Assembly: GCA_900542475.1 (NCBI GenBank)
Contig: UQNO01000003.1
Coordinates: forward strand, 37,269 to 101,268
DNA from: an uncultured Bacteroidota bacterium
GTDB lineage: Bacteria > Bacteroidota > Bacteroidia > Bacteroidales > F082
Direction of reading: 5' to 3'
Length of the DNA stretch: 64,000 bases
Every line of letters begins with the position of its first letter. Position 1 is the stretch's first letter. Shown one piece after another: positions 25,658 through 35,438 of this stretch. Made by a program: the position numbers and the translations under genes. The notes beneath the pieces were generated by a model that saw only the letters and a program-made list of their open reading frames with translations, did no database searches and was not told where the DNA came from.

Positions 25658-27778
25658 TTAAAAGAAGAAGTAAATACCTTTTGCTTTCTTGATTACGATG
25701 TCGGCGAGCGCTGGAGGGACCTCTGCGTAATGGCTGAACTCCATGTTGAATGTGCCTCTGCCTTGTGTCAATGTGCGAAGTGTCGTGATATATCCGAACA
25801 TTTCCGCGAGAGGGGCATCGGCTCTCACTATCTGGAGCCCGTGCTCCATGTCCACGTTGTGCAAAACGGCTCTGCGTCTGTTGAGGTCGCCGGTCACGTC
25901 ACCGAGATAATCGGCCGGCACTTGAACTTCGACCTTCATGATTGGTTCCATCACGACCGACCCTGCCTGGGCACCAGCCTCCTTGAAGCCGACACGTGCC
26001 GCCGACTCAAAAGAAAGGTCATCGCTGTCAACAGGGTGGGCACTGCCATCGATAAGACGCACTTTGACCGAATCCATTGGGAATCCAGCGAGGATACCAT
26101 TAGACATTGAACCCCTAAAGCCCTTCTCTATTGCCGGGAAGTATTCTTTCGGGATGCTGTTGCCTTTCACATCGTTGATAAACTGTAATCCTGACATTCC
26201 GTTGTCGGCCGGACCGATCTCAAACTCAATATCGGCGAACTTGCCTTTGCCGCCAGTCTGTTTCTTATAGACTTCGCGGAAACGAACTGTCTGTGTGAAC
26301 GATTCTTTGTACGCCACCTGCGGCTGACCCTCGTTAATCTCAACGCCGAACTCGCGTTTAAGTCTGTCAACGATGATGTCAAGATGAAGTTCGCCCATGC
26401 CCGAGATTATTGTCTGGCCCGAGTTTTCGTCGGTAGCGACTTTGAATGTGGGGTCTTCTTCCTGGAGTTTATAGAGAGCGTTGGAAAGTTTCTCCATATC
26501 GGCTTGTGTCTTGGGTTCGACAGCGATTTGCACGACGGGTTCCGGGAATTTGATATTCTCAAGGATAATAGGTTTATTCTCAACAGCGAGGGTGTCACCT
26601 GTTCTAATCTCTCTAAATCCCACAGCGGCGGCGATGTCACCAGCCTCGATAGTTTCAAGAGGCATCTGTTTGTTGGCGTTCATCTGCACTATCTTGAGGA
26701 TTCGCTCCCGTTTGCCTGTGGAGACATTGAGAACGACCTGACCGGCGTTCATGGTGCCTGAATAGACACGGAAGAACGCGAGTTTGCCTACGTATGGGTC
26801 TGTCGCGATTTTGAATGCAAGTGCGCAGAAAGGTTCTTTCGGATCTGCTTTGCGGATTTCTTCTTTTTCTGTCTTCGGATTGACGCCTGTCACACAGTCG
26901 ATGTCAAGCGGGCTTGGAAGGTAGCGGACTACACCGTCGAGGAGAGGTTGTACTCCTTTGTTCTTGAATGAGGCTCCGCACATCACAGGGCACATACGCG
27001 ATTCCAATGTTGCCTTTCTTAATTCCGCGTAAATCTCTTCCTCTGTGATGGTTTCAGGGTCTTCCATGAATTTTTCAAGGAGCTCTTCATTGTTTTCAGC
27101 AACGCCTTCTAAAAGTTTAAGGCGATATTCTGCTGCTAAATCAGCCAGTTCCGCAGGGATATCGACGAGGTCGAATTGGGTGCCGAGCTCATCTTCGTCC
27201 CAAACGAGAGCTTTGTTCTTAACAAGGTCTATCACACCAACGAAGTCATCCTCCTCGCCTATCGGGATTTGGATTGCTATTGGGTTGGCGTTGAGGCGTT
27301 CTTTAATTTGTCCGATGACTTTATAGAAGTCAGCGCCACTACGGTCCATTTTGTTGACAAAACAGATGCGTGGCACGTTATATTTGTCGGCTTGTCGCCA
27401 CACTGTCTCTGATTGAGGCTCAACTCCGCCAACCGCGCAGAATATCGCTATCGCACCATCGAGAACCCTGAGCGAGCGCTCCACTTCAACAGTGAAGTCA
27501 ACATGGCCGGGAGTGTCGATGATGTTGATTTTGAACTGGTCGTCGTTGAGATTCCAGTAAACCGTAGTGGCGGCGGAGGTTATCGTGATACCGCGCTCTT
27601 GTTCCTGAACCATCCAGTCCATAGTAGCCGCGCCGTCGTGAACCTCGCCGATACGATGATTGCGACCCGTATAATACAGTATGCGCTCCGTTGTCGTCGT
27701 CTTGCCGGCATCAATATGAGCCATGATGCCGATGTTACGCGTCAGAGCGAGGTTTGTATTATGGAGATCGTTAGTCAT
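25658..27778 (-). CDS. fusA: Elongation factor G
   Basis: 706-residue GTPase that moves tRNAs and mRNA through the ribosome. G1 AHIDAGKTTTTE, effector RGITITSAATT, G3 DTPGHVDF and G4 NKMD are all present. Domains II-V follow in normal order, ending in KKAKGIYFFF. Placed between rpsG and rpsJ. Confidence 0.98.
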   Translation of the reverse strand: MTNDLHNTNLALTRNIGIMAHIDAGKTTTTERILYYTGRNHRIGEVHDGAATMDWMVQEQERGITITSAATTVYWNLNDDQFKINIIDTPGHVDFTVEVERSLRVLDGAIAIFCAVGGVEPQSETVWRQADKYNVPRICFVNKMDRSGADFYKVIGQIKERLNANPIAIQIPIGEEDDFVGVIDLVKNKALVWDEDELGTQFDLVDIPAELADLAAEYRLKLLEGVAENNEELLEKFMEDPETITEEEIYAELRKATLESRMCPVMCGASFKNKGVQPLLDGVVRYLPSPLDIDCVTGVNPKTEKEEIRKADPKEPFCALAFKIATDPYVGKLAFFRVYSGTMNAGQVVLNVSTGKRERILKIVQMNANKQMPLETIEAGDIAAAVGFREIRTGDTLAVENKPIILENIKFPEPVVQIAVEPKTQADMEKLSNALYKLQEEDPTFKVATDENSGQTIISGMGELHLDIIVDRLKREFGVEINEGQPQVAYKESFTQTVRFREVYKKQTGGKGKFADIEFEIGPADNGMSGLQFINDVKGNSIPKEYFPAIEKGFRGSMSNGILAGFPMDSVKVRLIDGSAHPVDSDDLSFESAARVGFKEAGAQAGSVVMEPIMKVEVQVPADYLGDVTGDLNRRRAVLHNVDMEHGLQIVRADAPLAEMFGYITTLRTLTQGRGTFNMEFSHYAEVPPALADIVIKKAKGIYFFF

Positions 27779-27810
27779 TGTTTCTTATACCTTATTAATA
27801 TTAATAGAAT

Positions 27811-28278
27811 TTAGAATCTGAAATGCGAGAACGCCTTGTTAGCGTCTGCCATTCTGTGGATTTCCTCCTTCTTCTTGAAAGCCGAGCCTTCTTCTTTGTA
27901 AGCCTGCATGATTTCGCCTGCGAGTTTCTCGCCCATTGAGCGTTCATGACGTTTGCGGGCGTAGCCGATAAGGTTCTTCATGCCTATGCTCTGTTTACGT
28001 GAAGGACGGATTTCTGACGGGATCTGGAATGTCGCACCACCGATACGACGGCTTCTAACCTCGACTTGCGGGGTAACGTTTGCCAATGCTTTCTTCCACA
28101 CTTCGACAGGATCTTCTTGAAGTTTTTCCTGCACAATGTCCATTGCCTGGTAGAAAATCTCGTATGCGAGGTTTTTCTTACCCTTCAGCATGATGTTGTT
28201 CACGAATTTAGTAACTGCGACATCACCGTACTTTGGATCCGGAAGGATGATTCTTTTCTTTGGTTTAGCTTTTCTCAT
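27811..28278 (-). CDS. rpsG: 30S ribosomal protein S7
   Basis: 155 residues. Contains the S7 signature DPKYGDVAVTKFVNNIMLKG. Nucleates the 30S head; in E. coli it also regulates the str operon. Confidence 0.98.
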   Translation of the reverse strand: MRKAKPKKRIILPDPKYGDVAVTKFVNNIMLKGKKNLAYEIFYQAMDIVQEKLQEDPVEVWKKALANVTPQVEVRSRRIGGATFQIPSEIRPSRKQSIGMKNLIGYARKRHERSMGEKLAGEIMQAYKEEGSAFKKKEEIHRMADANKAFSHFRF

Positions 28279-28299
28279 TTCTTAAGCATTTACTGATTT

Positions 28300-28689
28300 T
28301 TACTTCTTTGCTGCTGCTTTTTTAGGACGTTTGGCACCGTATTTTGATCTACGCTGACGGCGACCGTCAACACCGGCGGTATCCAATGCACCGCGGATGA
28401 TGTGATAACGCACACCCGGAAGATCTTTCACACGGCCGCCTCTAATCATGACGATTGAGTGTTCCTGTAAGTTGTGGCCTTCGCCGGGGATATAGGCGTT
28501 GACTTCCTTCTGGTTTGTCAGACGCACTCTCGCCACTTTACGCATTGCCGAATTAGGCTTTTTAGGTGTCGTGGTATAAACACGGACACAAACACCGCGG
28601 CGTTGCGGGCAAGAATCCAAGGCAGGAGATTTACTCTTGTCTTCCAATTTCTGACGTCCTTTGCGGACTAATTGCTGAATCGTTGGCAT
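28300..28689 (-). CDS. rpsL: 30S ribosomal protein S12
   Basis: 129 residues with the decoding loop TPKKPNSA, where Lys43 is the wild-type streptomycin-sensitive residue, and the second loop GRVKDLPGVRYH. First gene of the str cluster, with a structured leader of about 250 bases upstream. Confidence 0.98.
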   Translation of the reverse strand: MPTIQQLVRKGRQKLEDKSKSPALDSCPQRRGVCVRVYTTTPKKPNSAMRKVARVRLTNQKEVNAYIPGEGHNLQEHSIVMIRGGRVKDLPGVRYHIIRGALDTAGVDGRRQRRSKYGAKRPKKAAAKK

Positions 28690-28783
28690 TCTTTAATTTT
28701 TAAATTATTATTTTTATTGTTTGATAGATATTTTTCTCTCTTATCACCACTAAAAAACGGTAATTCCTGAAGCATTTCACTAC

Positions 28784-28910
28784 ATAGTAAGGATTTGACA
28801 AGTCACGACATGGACTTTGTTTATCAAAACACACCGAAGTCTAATGATTTGAGTTTGAGCGACTTACGGTGTAAGAACCTATAGCGTTTTCTTTATCAGG
28901 TCCTTACTAT
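28784..28910 (-). ncRNA. Structured 5' leader of the rpsL-rpsG-fusA operon
   Basis: Plus-strand coordinates: ATAGTAAGGA (28784-28793) and TCCTTACTAT (28901-28910) form a perfect closing helix. Inside are ACAAGTC/GACTTTGT (28798-28804 with 28813-28820) and ACACCGAAGT/ACTTACGGTGT (28831-28840 with 28862-28872). An alternative hairpin, GTAAGAACCT (28871-28880) with AGGTCCTTAC (28898-28907), has nine of ten pairs and uses bases of both the closing helix and the third stem, so the two folds exclude each other. It ends about 95 bases before rpsL. A regulatory leader is inferred. Confidence 0.55.
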
Positions 28911-28948
28911 TGGTAAATGAGGCAACATTTACTACCTTTTTCGGGGTG

Positions 28949-28956
28949 CAAAATTA
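28949..28956 (-). promoter_or_regulatory. -7 box of the str operon promoter
   Basis: TAATTTTG on the minus strand, with a GTTG/TGTTG stretch around 28976-28980 at the -33 distance. Transcription would begin near 28942, about 250 bases before the rpsL ATG. Confidence 0.65.
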
Positions 28957-29339
28957 CAATATTTTTCTTTACATACAACATTTTTTTCAAAAAAAAATCA
29001 AATTATTTTTCACCCTGCTCCGAACGCCTTGTTTTGGCACATTGGCAGCATAATTTTAAAGCCTGAATACATAGCGATTTGAAAACTCAAGCAATGGCAA
29101 CATTGCAACCTACGACTCATCAGGCAGACCCCAAGAAATTTACCGCCTATCTGAATTTACCAGCAAACGACATAAGAAGTCTCATGCTTTTTTGAGATTA
29201 TATGCCAGCAACAAATTCACGGCATTGCCGACAAGTGCGATTCAACCAATGGTATTAATTAAGATACATAGTTGTTGATTCTATTCCAGCATGCGTCAGG
29301 AGGTTTTTCATGGTTGCGGAGCAATGCTCTTGGCGACAA
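28957..29339. other. Stretch with no recognised gene between the str promoter and the RiPP locus
   Basis: About 380 bases. A 33-codon open frame begins at 29094 on the plus strand and a longer frame without a clear start overlaps it, but neither has a recognisable family. No tRNA or terminator with a T-run is evident. It may be decayed sequence at the edge of the accessory region. Confidence 0.4.
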
Positions 29340-29780
29340 TCATCTGCTAAAAAACGTCTCGAACCAACTCTTTTCTGAAAGTATCACTGATGCCTGCAGT
29401 TCTGACAATGATATTATCTCATAAGTTTCATGTAAGGAAATTTGTACTTTATGAAACCCGTTGACACGTTTTTCGGACATGGATGTGATAATGCCTTCCG
29501 TTTTCAAACCATGAACGTCAATAGAGACCTTCATTCCTGTCCGCAGTTGTTGTTTAATTTGTGGTTCGACATAGGCAACGCACGTTGACGGATTAGGGTC
29601 GTTGGCTATAACTGTGAAATATATTATCCTCTGATACGGTATTAACATTGAGACCGCAACAATCATTGCAAGAACCAGTCCTATGACTGTTATGCCATAA
29701 CGGTCGATGGCCGGTGGGATTTTGCCCACAATGTTCCTGACTCTTTCACTACGCAATTCTATTTCTTCTATCTCTGACAT
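29340..29780 (-). CDS. Short HlyD-like membrane fusion protein, internally deleted or naturally compact
   Basis: 146 residues; HlyD-type adaptors of peptide exporters usually exceed 400. The start (MSEIEEIELRSERVRNIVGK) and the membrane helix at about residues 28-50 match such adaptors. The C-terminal half (CVAYVEPQIKQQLRTGMKV) looks like the beta-barrel that follows the hairpin. The lipoyl and coiled-coil parts are missing, so it could not span the periplasm as usual. It follows the broken transporter gene by 18 bases. Probably a deletion relic of the exporter (inference). Confidence 0.55.
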   Translation of the reverse strand: MSEIEEIELRSERVRNIVGKIPPAIDRYGITVIGLVLAMIVAVSMLIPYQRIIYFTVIANDPNPSTCVAYVEPQIKQQLRTGMKVSIDVHGLKTEGIITSMSEKRVNGFHKVQISLHETYEIISLSELQASVILSEKSWFETFFSR

Positions 29781-29798
29781 ATTACATATATAGTAATC

Positions 29799-31621
29799 CT
29801 AATTTCCAAGTTCAAGTTGATTTTTTACCAGCGAGTAGTATTTTCCTTTGAGTTTTGCAAGCTCTGAATGGCTGCCCTGTTCGACGACTCTCCCGCTTTC
29901 AAGCACCACGATGTTGTCAGCTTGTTTCACTGTACAAAGTCTATGAGCCACAATGACAACTGTTTTGCCTTTGTAAAATTCCTTGAGATTTTTCATAATT
30001 GTTTGCTCGTTGTTAGCATCGAGTGTGTTGGTGGCCTCATCAAAGAAAAGGAATTGTGAATTTTTATAAACGGCTCTTGCAATCAAAATACGTTGACATT
30101 GTCCATGGCTCAATCCTTGTCCGTCTTGACCTATTACAGTGTTATATTTAAGTGGTAGTGAATCAACGTATTCGGCAATGTTTGCTATTTGTGCAGCATT
30201 TATCATGCGTTTAACATCTATTTCCTCATCAGAAACAGCTATGTTTCGCGCTATGCTTTCCGAAAACATAAATCCATCCTGCATTACTGCGCCACACATA
30301 CTGCGCCACCATTTTAAATTAATACAATTTAAATCTTTACCTCCGACATGGATTGAGCCTCTATTAGGTGGATAGTATCCAAGAAGAAGTTTCAAGAGAG
30401 TTGTCTTGCCGCTTCCACTTGTCCCGACAATAGCCGTGACATTACCCTTAGGAATGTCAAGACTTATGTCGTCAAGGACATAGTCAGTATCGGCATCATT
30501 ATATTTGAAGCACAAATGTTTGATTTCGATATCATTGTTACTTACCGAGGAGATTGTCCTTTCTGTGTTTTCTTCATTTTGTTTTGTATGTATCTCATTC
30601 ATTCGTTCTATGCTTATGCACACGTCCTGCCATTGGTATGCGAATCCCACCAATTGTTCCACGGGGCTGTTTAGTTGTCCAATTATGTATTGAACAGCAA
30701 GCATCATTTCAAGCGTCATTTCGCCATGTATTACCGAAGCCGCCGCAAGTACTGTCGTAAGTATGTTCTTCAACTCGTTGATACACACGCTGCCAGCCTG
30801 CTGATATTGTTGCAAGGTGAGTGTTTTCATGTTCACATCAAAAAGGTCGGCTTGGGTGTCCTCCCACTGCTACCGTTTATGCTGCTCGCAACCTTGCAGC
30901 TTTATCTCTTGCATTCCACGTAGAAGTTGGAAAATCATATTGTTGTTGTCGGCTTGTTTCTCAAAATACAGATAATCCAAAGCGCGGCGTTTGTTTAGAA
31001 AGAGGCATATCCAGATGCCATAAAGTATGCTTCCGGCAATGAAGACAATAAATATTTTTATGTTGTATGCCAGTAGAACTATGCCGAATACAATGAAACT
31101 AAACAATGAAAATATGATATTAAGCGTCTGCACCGTGAGAAATCTTTCGACACGTTCATGGTCGTGGATGCGTTGCTGCAAGTCGCCGATTAGTTTAGTA
31201 TCGAAAAATTTCATAGGAAGTTTCATGAGTTTGATGAAGAAGTCTGATATTAACGATATATTGATGCGTGTGCTGATGTGCAGCAATATCCGGCGGCGAA
31301 TGAAGTCGATAGCAGTTTGACTGAAGAGGAGCATCAATTGTGCAATAAGCACAAGCCAAACAAAACCGAGGTCTTTTTGACTTATTCCAGCATCAACAAT
31401 GGCTTGCGTCAGGAAAGGCAGCACAAGTTGCAACAAACAACCAAGCAGTAGTCCGATAACAAGTTGCAAGAAATAACGCTTATATTTCAGAAAATAGCCA
31501 GCGCGGAATAAGTTCTCAAAATATCGAGAGAATACTTCCTGCCATAATATTCGGAAACCATTCTCAAACAAGCTGGTCCACAATCCATGGCATCGGGTTG
31601 ACGTGTGAAATGGAATCGCAT
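29799..31621 (-). pseudogene. Peptidase-containing ABC transporter (C39/PCAT type), broken
   Basis: An exporter that would cut double-glycine leaders and secrete the peptide. The start at 31621 (MRFHFTRQPDAMDCGPACL) has the C39 catalytic Cys14 in DCGPAC. After about 32 codons, near 31510, the frame changes and the sequence jumps to the membrane domain (FRAGYFLKYKRYF), so most of the C39 domain, including its His, is deleted. A TAG at 30870-30872 then interrupts the membrane domain (GCEQHKR, stop, QWEDTQADLF). The ATPase half is intact: GTSGSGKTTLLK, LSHGQCQRILIARA, FLFFDEATNTLD. Two lesions make it non-functional as read. Confidence 0.85.
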
Positions 31622-31626
31622 CGCGC

Positions 31627-33942
31627 CTATTTCTGTTTCACCATTCCGTCATCATAACCTCCGTTCCAAAGAGTCTTCCTTCCTTTCACGAACGACTTGC
31701 CATAGTTTATCTGCCAAGCGACCCCAACAGTCACCATGTTGCCGTTACTCGCTGTCCAGTTGGTGTGATGGTATTGATGAATCGCTGACAATCCCTTTGA
31801 TTCGTATTTATATCCGTCTTTGTTGAACGGACAATGCCAATTGACGGTAAAATAGAAGTCTTTCCATGCGTATTGCAAGTAGATATTTTGGGACATCTCA
31901 TTATACCACAACTCCTCGCCGTTCAACGAGCAACTTGGAGTCATGTCGAAATTGCACCCCATCACAAATTTTTGCCAGTATGCCTGCGCGTTGACTCCGC
32001 TGCCGAAGTTGTCGTTTGAATGTGAGAAAGTTTCTCCCACAGACTTGTCTCTCCTCAGCGTGCCGTAAACAGAGATGTTTATGTGTTTGAAGAGCTGGCG
32101 GACACCCGTCTCAAAAGAAAAATACATGCAATTGTAATAATTCGCGTTTATTGGCGAACTGACAAACAAATCGCTGCCATGGTCATAATAGTATGTGTTT
32201 ACGATGGGATTGAAAAAATGATAGCTTCCCACAACAGCATTGACGAACCAGCCTTTGGAGTGGACGTAGCGCGCGAGCAATCTTCCCGACAGTTGGTCGG
32301 AAGGTTTCAAGTCAGCGTTTCCGACTGTGGCCTCCACATCATCGATTTTCTGCATCACGGTTGACATAGAACTCAATGATGGCAATGATGGGGCAAAATT
32401 GGCACTTGCTGTCAACGACCAACTGCTGTTTATACGCCAATTTAGCCGAGCGGAACTCAAATTCCTAATATATTTTTTATTGGCGCTGCCTTCGACGACA
32501 GAGAACAATTTCATGCCCGTGCCGATTGAGTAATTGACTGTTTCCCACAAATCGCCTTGTATTTCCCCGTATAGGTACAGATTATCCTTTGACATTTCCG
32601 AAACGGTGTTATATACGACATAATCGTTGTGGGCGAAATTATGTTGGTATTGCAAGCCGAAACGCGTGTTGATTTTATTGAATTGCTTGCTGTAAACACC
32701 TTCAGACGACACAACATAACCATAATTGTCAACTTGTGTCTGATATTTCTCGGTTGTATCGGCTCTTGTATAAACCAAATCGTTGGCATAACCTGATGAT
32801 GAGTATTGGCCAACAACATTGAACTCTATTTTCTGCCTGTTTCTCATCTTTTGGGAATAGAAGATATCCAGTGTCGGCATTTTGTAGTTTCGATCCGTCT
32901 GTCTTCCCATGGCAGATGTGTCGATGCGTCCGTTGTCAGATTCAATCATGTTTCCACTCCATTTCCAATGGCTATCGCCCAGGACGCCTCGCAATGAAGT
33001 GACGAATGTGGTACTGTCGTTGGCTTGGAACGTGTATTCTGCTGTCACACTGTGGTCTGTGTATCGGAATGGGCTTTGGCTTTCCTGCAGTCTGTCAACT
33101 TTCCGGAGTGACTCTTGATAATAGTGGTCCTCCATCACGTATGGAACATCGTTGTAGTTGCGATGGCTGATACTATACTGCACCGACAATTCAGATCTAC
33201 CTCTATGGTATGATCCGAAGACGTATCCATCAACCATTCCCGTCGTGATGGCCGACGACAATCTGCCAATGACACTGCCTCCGTCTTCTTGCTCTTTCAT
33301 TATGACATTGATAATACCAGAAGCCCCGCGGTCGAGATAGCGGATACCCGGGTTGTTGCTGTATTCTATGCGTTTGATTTTGTCAGCCTTTATGTTGCAG
33401 AAACGCGTCATTGAGACTTCCTTTCCATTTATCTGCAAAATCGGCGAGCCGCCGTCAACCGTAATGTTTTGGAGTGCCACGTCAACTTTTAGTCCTGGAA
33501 GTTGCTGCATGTCGAGCAGTTCAAGATTTCTTCCCGCGACATCTGCCTCCTTGGGGTCGGGCAGCACCACGAAATGGTCTGCTTCTTCTGTCACACGTGC
33601 GCCTACCACCGTCACTTCTTCTAATTTCTCCGACTTGCCTGTCATGGTCAGCCGCCCAAGGTCGCCTGTTCCGCATAGGACCGACAGGTTCTCATATCCT
33701 ATGGCGGAAGCTTTTATGATGTATTTGCCCTCATTGACATTGAAACGGAAAAGGCCTACGCTGTCGGTGGCAGTTCCCTCTATCATGCCGTCGCTGCCTG
33801 AACGAAACAGCGCGACATTGGCAAATTGAATGGGATTCATGTTTTCATCAGTCAATTGTCCGGAAATACACGACTCACCGTTTTGGGCGTAAACCGCAGA
33901 AACAAGCAGCGACAGAAAGATGATTACAAGATGTTTTTTCAT
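31627..33942 (-). CDS. Outer-membrane beta-barrel protein with CarboxypepD-like domain
   Basis: 771 residues from the ATG at 33942. Signal peptide ending VSAVYAQ (about residue 20). A carboxypeptidase regulatory-like domain (about 25-105, ISGQLTDENMNPIQFANVAL), a plug-like region with YLDRGASGIINVIMKE, and a C-terminal barrel of the kind seen in TonB-dependent-receptor relatives. It sits inside the RiPP operon, five bases before the transporter, so it may move or receive the peptide at the outer membrane (inference). It seems intact. Confidence 0.75.
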   Translation of the reverse strand: MKKHLVIIFLSLLVSAVYAQNGESCISGQLTDENMNPIQFANVALFRSGSDGMIEGTATDSVGLFRFNVNEGKYIIKASAIGYENLSVLCGTGDLGRLTMTGKSEKLEEVTVVGARVTEEADHFVVLPDPKEADVAGRNLELLDMQQLPGLKVDVALQNITVDGGSPILQINGKEVSMTRFCNIKADKIKRIEYSNNPGIRYLDRGASGIINVIMKEQEDGGSVIGRLSSAITTGMVDGYVFGSYHRGRSELSVQYSISHRNYNDVPYVMEDHYYQESLRKVDRLQESQSPFRYTDHSVTAEYTFQANDSTTFVTSLRGVLGDSHWKWSGNMIESDNGRIDTSAMGRQTDRNYKMPTLDIFYSQKMRNRQKIEFNVVGQYSSSGYANDLVYTRADTTEKYQTQVDNYGYVVSSEGVYSKQFNKINTRFGLQYQHNFAHNDYVVYNTVSEMSKDNLYLYGEIQGDLWETVNYSIGTGMKLFSVVEGSANKKYIRNLSSARLNWRINSSWSLTASANFAPSLPSLSSMSTVMQKIDDVEATVGNADLKPSDQLSGRLLARYVHSKGWFVNAVVGSYHFFNPIVNTYYYDHGSDLFVSSPINANYYNCMYFSFETGVRQLFKHINISVYGTLRRDKSVGETFSHSNDNFGSGVNAQAYWQKFVMGCNFDMTPSCSLNGEELWYNEMSQNIYLQYAWKDFYFTVNWHCPFNKDGYKYESKGLSAIHQYHHTNWTASNGNMVTVGVAWQINYGKSFVKGRKTLWNGGYDDGMVKQK

Positions 33943-33974
33943 GGTCACATTTATTTATAATTTATAATAAAACA

Positions 33975-35339
33975 CTACGATATTTTAGTTTCAGATTTAT
34001 GATTGTTTAATTTTTTCAAGTGCAAGGACTCTTCATAGAAATCAATAATTTTATTTTCAATATTTCTTTCCATATTGTTTAGTATGCAATTGACCTCATG
34101 TTCGTTTTCCATGTAATGTTGTGGACATGGACCCATGCACAATGGCAGATACCTACACTCCATACATTGTTTATTTTCTAATGGAGAGAAACCATATAGC
34201 CTGCTCAATCGAGACTCATTCCATGCTATTTTTCCGTCATCCAGAAGTTGCCCCACACAATCATCATCACCAAATGAACGAGCGGTACATTTATACACTC
34301 GACCGTCAAAGTTAATGCAAGCATAGTTCACCCTGCAGGCATAACAGTTGCAGAATGTTATAGTGCTTAAAGCACCTCCACAACGAATCATATATCCTTT
34401 ATCTTTTGCCATTGAAATAAAGTCATCCAGACCCTTGTTGCTTATACTTTTGTCCGCCTTTTCCCTTGTCTCAAGTCTTGAAAATGTTTGCCAGACACGA
34501 TGAAGGTCAATAACAAGTCGAGAACGTATGTCTGGCAAGAAGTCATCCAATATGTCGGTCAAACTCTTCTTAAATGTTGCTTCGTCATAATTGACTCGCA
34601 CGTTGACTCTGGCGTTGGGAATATTTGAACACAACAAATTAATATTATTGATAATTTTGTCGTATGACGCTTCACCACTGCTGTTTCTTATCTTGTTATG
34701 TCGCTCGCGATTGCCCTCCAATGTAATTTGAACGTTATACAATCTTATCTCATTCATTTTTTTAATCATCTCATCGTCAATGCAAAAACCATTTGTAGTA
34801 ATTCCATTAGTAAAATTGACGCCGTGATTGTCGCAAATATCTTTCGCATATTGGCTTATTGTCAACACAATATCATTGAAATACAGAAGGGGTTCACCAC
34901 CAAACCAATTTAACTCCAATGACTTAATGCCAGTTTCCTCGATTTTTCGTTTTATAAGCATTTTTATCGACCCAACCGTTTCTTCTGACATACGACCGTG
35001 ACGATGCTCTTCATAACAACACCAACAACGAAAATTACATTCCAAGGTCGGATTGATAATTAATAGAAAACGATCGGTAGAATGTGTTATGATTTTGTTT
35101 TTATATTTTATATAGGCCAATTCGTCAAATTCTTTTTCAATGATATATCCCAATTGTTTGAATTGACTGAACTCTATTGGGTAATTATGTTCAAATAAAA
35201 GCAAATCATCCATAAGCATTTCAACGTTTTTCCATTCAGAAATCCGCATAAGAAATCCAGAACCATTCAGACCGTTAAAAAGCAATTTTTTACCTTTGTA
35301 GTCAATCAAATAATTGTATCTGCTAACTTTGTAAATCAT
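33975..35339 (-). CDS. Radical SAM/SPASM peptide-modifying enzyme
   Basis: 454 residues from the ATG at 35339; the TTG 18 bases upstream is less likely. An N-terminal region of ~90 residues resembles a leader-binding segment. The radical SAM cluster is CNFRCWCC with Cys101, Cys105 and Cys108 as CX3CX2C. ELNWFGGEPLLYF and TNGITTNGF follow. The C-terminal SPASM region (about 325-430) is Cys-rich, with CNCYACRVNYAC, KCTARSF and QCMECRYLPLCMGPC. It would modify the Cys-rich precursor encoded just upstream. The gene looks intact. Confidence 0.85.
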   Translation of the reverse strand: MIYKVSRYNYLIDYKGKKLLFNGLNGSGFLMRISEWKNVEMLMDDLLLFEHNYPIEFSQFKQLGYIIEKEFDELAYIKYKNKIITHSTDRFLLIINPTLECNFRCWCCYEEHRHGRMSEETVGSIKMLIKRKIEETGIKSLELNWFGGEPLLYFNDIVLTISQYAKDICDNHGVNFTNGITTNGFCIDDEMIKKMNEIRLYNVQITLEGNRERHNKIRNSSGEASYDKIINNINLLCSNIPNARVNVRVNYDEATFKKSLTDILDDFLPDIRSRLVIDLHRVWQTFSRLETREKADKSISNKGLDDFISMAKDKGYMIRCGGALSTITFCNCYACRVNYACINFDGRVYKCTARSFGDDDCVGQLLDDGKIAWNESRLSRLYGFSPLENKQCMECRYLPLCMGPCPQHYMENEHEVNCILNNMERNIENKIIDFYEESLHLKKLNNHKSETKIS

Positions 35340-35359
35340 ATTAGTTAAATTCCCCAACT

Positions 35360-35438
35360 AATCATAGCACAAAAAACACCACACAAAACAATAACACACA
35401 ATTAACTATCAGCGTATTATACACAAAAAGCTATGATT
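35360..35438. promoter_or_regulatory. 9-bp inverted repeat between precursor and radical SAM genes
   Basis: AATCATAGC (35360-35368) and GCTATGATT (35430-35438) are exact inverse copies around a 61-base spacer in the intergenic region. In the transcript this may set the relative expression of peptide and enzyme, but the loop is long and there is no T-run. Confidence 0.3.

Noticed and set aside
29094..29195. 33-codon frame starting MATLQPTTHQ
   Set aside because: Short, no family resemblance and no promoter or partner. Not listed as a gene.
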